Shown: positions 1-4,225 of the stretch, piece after piece | Position numbering within the stretch: position 1 is the first letter of the stretch | How the letters are laid out: each line of letters begins with the position of its first letter | Source of the DNA: Lachnospiraceae bacterium | GTDB lineage: Bacteria; Bacillota; Clostridia; Lachnospirales; Lachnospiraceae | Assembly: GCA_017439665.1 (NCBI GenBank) | Contig: JAFSIS010000045.1 | Span: 1-34,690 of the forward strand | Direction of reading: 5' to 3' | Length of the DNA stretch: 34,690 nt | Notes under the pieces: generated by a model | Told to the model about the DNA's origin: nothing | Seen by the model: only the letters and a program-made list of their open reading frames with translations | Database searches by the model: none | Translations under genes and position numbers: made by a program

Positions 1-120
1 GCTCTTCGCCAGATCGAGGAGAAGGGATATGGGGCAGAGCTGACAGCCAGAGGGATAGAAGCGGACAGAATCTATAAATACGGCTTTGCCTTTGAAGGAA
101 AGAGGGTGCTGATCGGGTAA
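1..120 (+). CDS. C-terminal end of an AAA-ATPase-like / PD-(D/E)XK nuclease-superfamily protein (partial)
   Basis: An open frame enters from the left edge and stops with TAA at 118-120, giving 39 residues. The tail contains ELTARGI and ends KYGFAFEGKRVLIG, which I recognise as the usual C-terminus of the large AAA-ATPase-like proteins with a PD-(D/E)XK nuclease-like tail (DUF1703 group) that are multicopy in Lachnospiraceae and Bacteroidetes. The ATPase domain lies outside the window. The molecular role of the family is poorly defined. The call rests on the tail alone. Confidence 0.6.
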   Translation, partial: ALRQIEEKGYGAELTARGIEADRIYKYGFAFEGKRVLIG

Positions 121-136
121 AGGTTAAAAGTATGAG

Positions 137-271
137 ATGGAAGAATATTATAGAGAAGTTTTAATCTATCCAACAGAAGATGGATTTACAAAGATAAATG
201 TAAAAATGCAGAAAATAAAGGGATTATTCAATAAAAAATGGGGTAAAAAGGGAGATTGTCGGTTCATATAA
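137..271 (+). pseudogene. Possible remnant of a RhuM-like virulence protein N-terminus
   Basis: A 44-codon frame starts at ATG 137. Its first part, EVLIYPTEDGFTKINVKM, resembles the N-terminus of RhuM-family proteins, which typically read like EIVIYQTEDG.TKIDVR. After about residue 24 the similarity stops and the frame runs into basic, low-complexity sequence ending at TAA 269-271. There is no Shine-Dalgarno, and the 3' part overlaps the predicted promoter of the downstream toxin. I read it as a decayed fragment, but chance similarity over such a short stretch is possible. Confidence 0.35.
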
Positions 272-284
272 ATTGTGATACACT
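256..284 (+). promoter_or_regulatory. Promoter of toxin module 1 (sigma-A type, extended -10)
   Basis: TTGTCG (256-261) and TACACT (279-284) are separated by 17 bp, and a TG one base before the -10 gives an extended -10. Start of transcription would be near 291, leaving a 60-odd-nucleotide leader before the toxin start at 355. Confidence 0.5.
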
Positions 285-319
285 ACCGACATGAGAAGTA
301 ATCGTGTACAGAGTGGTAG

Positions 320-346
320 CCTCCCGGACTAGAGATAGAGGGGAGG
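320..346 (+). promoter_or_regulatory. Shine-Dalgarno-sequestering hairpin, toxin 1 leader
   Basis: CCTCCC at 320-325 is an exact complement of GGGAGG at 341-346, which is the ribosome-binding site of the toxin at 355. Pairing would hide the site in a 6-bp stem with a 15-nt loop. Masked ribosome-binding sites are established in type I toxin mRNAs. The same arrangement recurs in front of toxin 2. Confidence 0.6.
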
Positions 347-354
347 TGGTGCTG

Positions 355-450
355 ATGGATATGTATGAAGTTTTAAGCCTGTTATTTTTAGGCGGCTCAT
401 TTCTAATTGCACTGCTTGCCTACATAGATAGGAACAACAAGCGAAAATAA
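355..450 (+). CDS. Small hydrophobic holin-like toxin of a type I toxin-antitoxin module (copy 1)
   Basis: This 31-codon gene begins at ATG 355 behind a strong GGGAGGTGG. The product is one hydrophobic helix (about residues 5-23, LLFLGGSFLIALLAY) and a basic tail, DRNNKRK. That is the layout of the putative holin-like toxins (Hol_Tox family), small membrane proteins related in style to TxpA/BsrG, which damage the membrane when overproduced. It is paralogous to the toxin at 768-884: both share LIALLA-type helices, basic NKRK tails, CCTCCC leaders and 3' hairpins. A second ATG at 361 is possible, but the ribosome-binding-site spacing favours 355. The stop codon lies inside the 3' hairpin, where the antisense RNA would pair. 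Confidence 0.7.
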   Translation: MDMYEVLSLLFLGGSFLIALLAYIDRNNKRK

Positions 451-543
451 ATAAGCCACTCTTGTCTTAGCCGGACGAGTGACTTATTTATTAATCATTC
501 ATTGAGGCTAACCACTTTGTGGGCGGTTACTTCTCTTTTTCTA
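444..543 (-). ncRNA. Predicted antisense antitoxin RNA of toxin module 1
   Basis: A strong minus-strand promoter (549-577) would start an RNA near 543 that runs left for about 100 nt. It would end in the U-rich run beyond the hairpin at 446-492. The RNA would contain a small hairpin (CCCACAAAGTGG) and be fully complementary to the 3' end and stop codon of the toxin mRNA. Convergent 3'-overlapping antisense RNAs are the known antitoxin form in txpA/RatA and bsrG/SR4 systems. The assignment is by promoter, terminator and position only. Confidence 0.55.
446..492. terminator. Bidirectional terminator hairpin shared by toxin 1 and its antisense RNA
   Basis: The arms at 446-461 and 477-492 pair over 15 of 16 positions, with one C/A mismatch, and a short GTC/GAC extension continues the stem inward. 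A/T-rich outer arms supply U-runs in both directions. The toxin stop codon (448-450) is inside the left arm. Confidence 0.7.
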
Positions 544-548
544 TGTTC

Positions 549-577
549 ATTATAATATGCAGAAAATAAACTTTCAA
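549..577 (-). promoter_or_regulatory. Promoter of the antisense antitoxin RNA (module 1)
   Basis: On the minus strand, TTGAAA (572-577) is followed after exactly 17 bp by a perfect TATAAT (549-554). It is the best sigma-A-like promoter in the first kilobase and points at the toxin's 3' end. Confidence 0.7.
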
Positions 578-710
578 GAAGAAAATTGAGAAAGTCGGTG
601 TAAAAGGACCTTGGCAGAATGATTTTTGTGGAAAAATAAAACATATATTGATATACGAACATATGTTTGTCAAAATATAATTCCGGAAAGTACCCATGAC
701 AGGGTGGCAG

Positions 711-759
711 CCTCCCGAGTTTATGAAAATCGGCTTGCCGGAATACATAGGAAGGGAGG
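711..759 (+). promoter_or_regulatory. Shine-Dalgarno-sequestering element, toxin 2 leader
   Basis: CCTCCC at 711-716 is complementary to GGGAGG at 754-759, the ribosome-binding site of the toxin at 768. The block GGTGGCAGCCTCCCG resembles GGTAGCCTCCCGG in front of toxin 1, so the leader is conserved between the two modules. A TATAAT at 676-681 is a candidate -10, but its -35 is unclear: TTGATA at 648-653 is 22 bp away, too far unless the -10 is CAAAAT at 671-676. Confidence 0.55.
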
Positions 760-767
760 TGGCGCCG

Positions 768-884
768 ATGACAGCTTATGAAATCATTTCGATTTTTATA
801 GGGGTATTGGCATTGCTGATGTCCTCTGGTAGCTTAATTGTTGCGTTGCTTGCCTTTCTCGACAAGGGAAACAAGAGAAAATAA
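768..884 (+). CDS. Small hydrophobic holin-like toxin of a type I toxin-antitoxin module (copy 2)
   Basis: This 38-codon gene starts at ATG 768, 8 nt after GGGAGG. An in-frame ATG at 696 would add 24 residues but lies inside the regulatory leader and has no ribosome-binding site, so 768 was chosen. The product has one membrane helix (about residues 6-31, IISIFIGVLALLM...LLAFL) followed by a charged DKGNKRK tail, matching the Hol_Tox-type family. It is the longer paralogue of the toxin at 355-450, and tandem copies in one orientation suggest a local duplication. Toxicity and membrane targeting are inferred from the family. Confidence 0.72.
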   Translation: MTAYEIISIFIGVLALLMSSGSLIVALLAFLDKGNKRK

Positions 885-888
885 AAAT

Positions 889-917
889 GCCTATCCTGTC
901 TGACCCACAGGATAGGC
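889..917 (-). terminator. Terminator of the likely antisense RNA opposing toxin 2
   Basis: A perfect 11-bp stem (889-899 with 907-917) has a 7-nt loop. Only on the minus strand is it followed by a U-run (CATTTTTATTTTC), so it best terminates a leftward transcript ending over the toxin 2 stop codon. On the plus strand the flank is GTTGTCC, a poor U-tract. This implies an antisense antitoxin RNA starting somewhere to the right, roughly 960-1060. No convincing promoter was found there. Confidence 0.6.
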
Positions 918-1080
918 GTTGTCCGTAAGGACAAATATCAGTCTAAACTTGGAGCATCCACCTTTGGAGTGGATACTTTTCAGGTTACTTTTTTCTGTTT
1001 TCTTTTAGTCTCAAAGTCTTAAAAATAAATACCTGAATATATGCCGGAAGCCAATGGCTTCCGGTCACAGAAAAGCAAAT
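918..1080. other. Non-coding stretch with hairpins between toxin 2 and the recombinase segment
   Basis: No gene is visible. The stretch holds small inverted repeats (GTCC/GGAC near 921-935, ATCCAC/GTGGAT near 957-975) that would fold within a leftward antisense RNA of toxin 2. It also holds a perfect 9-bp hairpin CCGGAAGCC-AAT-GGCTTCCGG at 1044-1064 with no U-tract. It may form the body and promoter of the module 2 antitoxin RNA. Confidence 0.4.
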
Positions 1081-1086
1081 AAAAAG

Positions 1087-1110
1087 GTAACACAATTAAG
1101 ATTGTGTTAC
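1087..1110 (+). repeat. Left inverted recombination site (predicted)
   Basis: Arms GTAACACAAT and ATTGTGTTAC flank the centre TAAG. Here the palindrome extends with A/T tracts to 1081-1116, making 16-bp arms. It therefore also works as a bidirectional terminator: CTTTTTTC follows on the right and CTTTTTATTTG on the minus strand to the left. Confidence 0.65.
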
Positions 1111-1126
1111 CTTTTTTCTATTTTAT

Positions 1127-1154
1127 TTATCGGTGACAGGGTGGAATTAGTTTA
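1127..1154 (-). promoter_or_regulatory. Sigma-D (FliA)-like promoter inside the switch, pointing left in this orientation
   Basis: On the minus strand, TAAA (1151-1154) is followed after 16 bp by ACCGATAA (1127-1134), seven of eight matches to the sigma-28/sigma-D -10 consensus GCCGATAA. The flagellin promoter candidate at 2370-2397 uses the same 16-bp spacing. The present transcript would begin near 1120 and run straight into the left-site hairpin and its U-tract. Flagellar sigma-factor promoters normally serve late flagellar genes, and none lies to the left. That is the main reason for thinking this orientation is OFF. Confidence 0.55.
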
Positions 1155-1177
1155 GAGCAAATATTAATTTTTTTTGT

Positions 1178-1222
1178 AACTGTTCGTAACATTGTTCAGG
1201 ATGCATTGTTCACCAACTGTTC
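1178..1222 (+). repeat. Four TGTTC direct repeats upstream of the recombinase
   Basis: TGTTC occurs at 1181, 1193, 1207 and 1218. The inner two are in CATTGTTCA (1190-1198, 1204-1212) and the outer two in AACTGTTC (1178-1185, 1215-1222), a nested arrangement with 11-14 bp spacing. GTAAC, the outer part of the recombination-site arm, also appears at 1176 and 1186. This could be an operator for the recombinase gene or accessory recombinase-binding sites. No clear sigma-A promoter is visible here. Confidence 0.4.
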
Positions 1223-1282
1223 ATAAGGGTTCAGGCTTTTAGGAAACAGTGACCAATCAAGGAAGATAAGGAGAAAGCAAAA

Positions 1283-1873
1283 ATGAATATTGCACAGCCT
1301 ATCAGAGAAATGCAGGATTTAAAAGAGATTAAGGATTATTATCGCAGGAGCGCGCCCAATATACGCAATGAGTTATTGGTGATTATTGGCTTGAATACGG
1401 CACTCAGAATATCCGATATTTTATCCCTCACCTGGGAGATGGTTTATGATTTTAAAAGGAAAAAATATCTCAGCCATATTTTTCTGGTCGAACAGAAAAC
1501 AGGGAAAAGCAACAGAATCTATTTAAACGAAACCATTATCACTACGCTGGATCGCTATAAAAGTGAACAGAAGCTTAAAGGCAGGGAAGTGGTTCCTGAG
1601 CAGTTTCTTTTCTGCCACAGCAATAAAAATGTGGCAATTTCCAGAGTGCAGGCTTTTCGTATCATAAAAACAGCAGCAAAAGCCTGTGGGATTCAAGGAG
1701 TGATCTGCTGCCATTCTTTACGGAAGACCTTTGGCTATCATGCCTGGCAGCAGGGAGTATCACCCGCACTGCTAATGAATATCTATAACCATTCCTCCTA
1801 CCAGGTGACCAGGCGGTATCTGGGGATAGAGCAGGATGACCGTGATAGAATTTTTATGCAGATAAAGTTATAG
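1283..1873 (+). CDS. Small single-domain tyrosine recombinase, probable DNA invertase
   Basis: The gene encodes 196 residues behind AAGGAG (1268-1273) with ATG at 1283. It has the full tyrosine-recombinase catalytic set: R42 in ALRISDILSL, K72 in EQKTGKSNR, H144 and R147 in CHSLRKTFGYHAW, H170 in YNHSS, and nucleophile Y179 in TRRYLGI. It lacks the N-terminal arm/core-binding domain of phage integrases. Its length is that of FimB/FimE-type invertases (about 200 residues), which flip the E. coli fimS promoter. It lies between two inverted 24-bp sites and is followed by its own terminator. I infer that it inverts the segment in which it lies. XerC/D-like or degenerate integron/phage functions are less likely given its size and flanking sites. 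Confidence 0.8.
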   Translation: MNIAQPIREMQDLKEIKDYYRRSAPNIRNELLVIIGLNTALRISDILSLTWEMVYDFKRKKYLSHIFLVEQKTGKSNRIYLNETIITTLDRYKSEQKLKGREVVPEQFLFCHSNKNVAISRVQAFRIIKTAAKACGIQGVICCHSLRKTFGYHAWQQGVSPALLMNIYNHSSYQVTRRYLGIEQDDRDRIFMQIKL

Positions 1874-1910
1874 AATGAATAAGAAAAAATGACAAAAAAT
1901 ATATAGGACG

Positions 1911-1950
1911 GCCGATTTTCTGAAAAACAGGGGGAAATCGGCTGTTTTTA
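1911..1950 (+). terminator. Intrinsic terminator behind the recombinase gene
   Basis: GCCGATTT (1911-1918) pairs with AAATCGGC (1935-1942) and is followed by TGTTTTTA. It stops recombinase transcription before the right site, so in this orientation recombinase transcripts should not reach csrA. Confidence 0.75.
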
Positions 1951-1974
1951 TGCCAAGGTAAGGAAAAGAAAGAT

Positions 1975-1998
1975 GTAACACAATCTTAATTGTGTTAC
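1975..1998 (-). repeat. Right inverted recombination site (predicted)
   Basis: This is the exact reverse complement of 1087-1110, with centre CTTA. Outside it the sequence continues ATTCTCTGG, without a U-tract. A promoter inverted to face right would therefore meet a hairpin here but not a functional terminator. Confidence 0.65.
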
Positions 1999-2078
1999 AT
2001 TCTCTGGATTTTTATTCACTATAGAAGCAATAACCTGCAAGCCCTATAAGGAAATATACAGTTCAAGGAGGAAGCAGT

Positions 2079-2339
2079 ATGTTACGAATGTCGGTAAAAA
2101 ATGAAGAATATCTGATGATCGGGGATGATGTGAAGATCGTCTTCCTCGGTGGTGGCGGGGGACAGACCAGGATCATGATCGATGCTCCCAAGGAGATCAA
2201 CATCGTCAGAAGTAAGGCTATCGAAAAGCGGATCCAGGATCCGGAGCTTCTGGCCAGGATGCCCAAATACTACAGGCAGGAGGAGCATCCTGAGAAGTAT
2301 AAGAAGAAGTCGAAGGTGATCATCGTCAGAAATGAGTAA
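2079..2339 (+). CDS. csrA: CsrA-family RNA-binding translational regulator
   Basis: The 86-residue product starts at ATG 2079 after AAGGAGG. It matches the CsrA fold: an N-terminal strand ending in EEYLMIGDDVKIVFLG (canonical ...GESIMIGD.I.I.VLG), then TRIMIDAPKEINIVRSKAIEKRI, equivalent to R.GI.APK...HREEI with the RNA-binding arginine in IVRS. It is longer than the usual 60-75 residues because of a lysine-rich tail (KYKKKSKVIIVRNE). In Bacillus, CsrA binds the flagellin (hag) leader and is antagonised by FliW; no fliW is in the window. Its place directly before flagellin, whose leader carries two ANGGA motifs, supports the same role here. No sigma-A or sigma-D promoter of its own is convincing between 1999 and 2078, which suggests dependence on the invertible segment. 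Confidence 0.85.
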   Translation: MLRMSVKNEEYLMIGDDVKIVFLGGGGGQTRIMIDAPKEINIVRSKAIEKRIQDPELLARMPKYYRQEEHPEKYKKKSKVIIVRNE

Positions 2340-2369
2340 TAAACCGGAATCCTAGGGCCGGATTATTAA

Positions 2370-2397
2370 TAAAGGGACTGCTGCAAAATGCCGGAAA
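2370..2397 (+). promoter_or_regulatory. Sigma-D-like promoter of flagellin
   Basis: TAAA (2370-2373), a 16-bp spacer, then GCCGGAAA (2390-2397), which is six of eight matches to GCCGATAA. Transcription would begin near 2404, giving a leader of about 110 nt that includes the CsrA-type hairpin. It is a weaker match than the promoter inside the switch. Confidence 0.5.
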
Positions 2398-2466
2398 ACG
2401 CTGATGGAATCGGCAGCTTTCTGATCATAGGCTTTGCCGGTGTCCCGACAACTACAAACCAGATTT

Positions 2467-2508
2467 TGCAGGAGAACGGATTCTCCTGCAGCACAACACA
2501 CATGGAGG
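2467..2508 (+). promoter_or_regulatory. CsrA-binding leader of flagellin mRNA (two ANGGA sites)
   Basis: A perfect 9-bp hairpin (2467-2475 with 2482-2490) presents the loop ACGGAT, so ACGGA, an ANGGA motif, sits in the loop. A second motif, ATGGA at 2502-2506, overlaps the Shine-Dalgarno GGAGG (2504-2508) of flagellin (ATG 2516). One site in a loop and one over the Shine-Dalgarno is the architecture known from B. subtilis hag, where a CsrA dimer bridges both and blocks translation. Confidence 0.7.
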
Positions 2509-2515
2509 TAAAATT

Positions 2516-4108
2516 ATGGTAGTACAACACAATTTAACAGCAATGAATTCCCAGAGAATGTTAGGCATCACCATGGGACAGCAGGCAAAGTCTTCCGAGA
2601 AGCTGTCCAGCGGTTATAAGATCAACCGTGCAGCAGATGATGCAGCAGGACTTTCCATTTCTGAAAAAATGAGAAAGCAGATCAGAGGCTTAAGCCAGGC
2701 CTCCTTAAATGCAGAGGATGGCATTTCCTGTGTACAGACTGCAGAAGGTGCTTTAAACGAGATCCATGACATGCTCCAGAGAATGAACGAGCTGGCAGTT
2801 AAGGCTTCCAACGGAACCTTATCCGAGATCGACAGAAGCTACGTTCAGGATGAGGTAGATCAGCTGGTAACCGAAATTGATCGTGTTGCTGAGACCACCA
2901 AATTTAACGAGACCTATCTGTTGAAGGGTGACAATACCAGAGAGGGTGAGATCGACTTCCAGTACAACAAGGTGGACGTTCTTTCTGAAACTTTAGTGTA
3001 TATCGATGATGATGGAAATGAGGTACAGGTAGCGGCAGGAACCCTGATTGATGCCCTGGATACCGATATCGATTACTTCGCTCTGGGAACCGAGAAGAGA
3101 CTGCTTGGAGAAGCGATAACCGATGGAACCACTGACACTGCATTTGCTACTGCAGTGGTATTGAATACAGACTTATACTATTACGATGAGGAAGACAAAC
3201 AGTACAAGCTTGCCAATGCTGGAAGTATTTATGATTCTAATGTGGAATATTATACCACTTGGTCATTTAATGCGGATGGTACTATTGGAAGTGCAACTAC
3301 GGGTGAGATGGATGATTTGACAGAGGAAGGTTACTTCGTAGGTAAGACAGCCATCTATGATGAAACCGGTGTGAAGTTAGAAGAGGGAACGGCACTGGGA
3401 ACATGGACCGGTGACCTTGAAGAAGCAATAGCTGATACTCAATACTTTTTCACTAAGGGTATGGCATTATATGATACGACCCTTGCTGTTGATTTGACTA
3501 ACTATACAACAGAGGGAATTACCCAGTTTACGGATAAGGATGGAAACGAGATCGCAGACAATGGCCTCTACCGCTACTTCGATGAGGAGGGCAACTACAA
3601 TGGCAGCGGCCTCTACCTGAACGTAGGCGGTGAGATCGTTGAAGCAACCGTTGCCCAGACCAAGGAAATGGTCAATGTTAATGAACGCTTCAGCGTAGGG
3701 GATCTGTCCCTTAGCTTCCACGTAGGTGCAGATGCCACCCTGAATAACCAGATCAACGTGGATCTGCAGGCCATGACCGGTGAGATCATCGGTGTGGAGG
3801 GTATCCGGGTAGACGGTGCAGACGATACCAATGCCCTGAATGCCATCGAAACCATTACCGCCGCTCTGGACAGAGTATCCCGTCAGCGTTCCGCCCTGGG
3901 TGCCGTTCAGAACCGTCTGGAGCACACCATCAACAACCTGGACAACGTAGTGGAGAATACCACAGCGGCTGAAAGCCAGATACGGGATACGGATATGGCG
4001 GCAGAGATGGTTAAGTACTCCAACAACCAGATCCTTGCCCAGGCAGGACAGGCTATGCTGGCTCAGGCCAATCAGGCTAACCAGGGTGTATTATCCATCC
4101 TTGGTTAA
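2516..4108 (+). CDS. fliC: Flagellin (major filament protein)
   Basis: The gene encodes 530 residues from ATG 2516. The N-terminal D0/D1 region (about 1-140: [47 protein letters not shown]) and the C-terminal D1/D0 region (about 420-530: [44 protein letters not shown], ending [10 protein letters not shown]) are conserved flagellin. These regions polymerise into the filament after export by the flagellar type III system. Positions matching the TLR5 hot spot R90/L94 of Salmonella FliC are retained (R89, L93). Residues about 150-410 are a variable, Tyr/Asp/Thr-rich surface domain. Its 3120-3520 stretch looks more A/T-rich than its flanks, suggesting exchange or diversification. Expression is probably set by a sigma-D promoter, the CsrA-type leader and the upstream switch. 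Two glycan-type genes follow. Confidence 0.95.
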   Translation: MVVQHNLTAMNSQRMLGITMGQQAKSSEKLSSGYKINRAADDAAGLSISEKMRKQIRGLSQASLNAEDGISCVQTAEGALNEIHDMLQRMNELAVKASNGTLSEIDRSYVQDEVDQLVTEIDRVAETTKFNETYLLKGDNTREGEIDFQYNKVDVLSETLVYIDDDGNEVQVAAGTLIDALDTDIDYFALGTEKRLLGEAITDGTTDTAFATAVVLNTDLYYYDEEDKQYKLANAGSIYDSNVEYYTTWSFNADGTIGSATTGEMDDLTEEGYFVGKTAIYDETGVKLEEGTALGTWTGDLEEAIADTQYFFTKGMALYDTTLAVDLTNYTTEGITQFTDKDGNEIADNGLYRYFDEEGNYNGSGLYLNVGGEIVEATVAQTKEMVNVNERFSVGDLSLSFHVGADATLNNQINVDLQAMTGEIIGVEGIRVDGADDTNALNAIETITAALDRVSRQRSALGAVQNRLEHTINNLDNVVENTTAAESQIRDTDMAAEMVKYSNNQILAQAGQAMLAQANQANQGVLSILG

Positions 4109-4143
4109 GCAGGCTGAAAAGTACAATAAGGATGAGAGAAAAA

Positions 4144-4170
4144 GGGAAGGTCTTCCGGCCTTCCTTTTTT
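4144..4170 (+). terminator. Intrinsic terminator after flagellin
   Basis: GGAAGG (4145-4150) pairs with CCTTCC (4159-4164), extended by G/T and A/T pairs, and is followed by TTTTTT (4165-4170). It separates the abundant flagellin transcript from the glycosyltransferase genes. Confidence 0.85.
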
Positions 4171-4225
4171 CTACATTTACCGACAAAAATACAAAAGTGT
4201 GGAAGAACCACAGAAACGGAGGAAT

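Larger units (their letters stand above)
1087..1998. other. Putative invertible DNA segment (phase switch) with its own tyrosine recombinase
   Basis: The segment is bounded by two 24-bp sites, 1087-1110 and 1975-1998, that are exact reverse complements. Each consists of 10-bp arms GTAACACAAT / ATTGTGTTAC around an asymmetric centre, TAAG on the left and CTTA on the right. Inverted arms around a short asymmetric core are typical of tyrosine-recombinase crossover sites, and opposite cores predict inversion, not excision. Inside are a FimB/FimE-sized recombinase, a terminator behind it, and a sigma-D-like promoter by the left site pointing left. Inversion maps position x to 3085-x. That puts the promoter -10 at 1951-1958, facing csrA-flagellin. 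Sites and genes are seen; inversion is inferred. Confidence 0.6.

Noticed and set aside
527..748. 73-codon minus-strand frame between the two toxins
   Set aside because: It covers the antisense RNA promoter and the toxin 2 leader, has no ribosome-binding site and does not resemble a known protein.
1081..1116. Left palindrome seen purely as a transcription terminator
   Set aside because: It can terminate, but the identical arms and inverted core at 1975-1998 flanking a recombinase are not explained by termination alone, so the site interpretation was kept alongside it.
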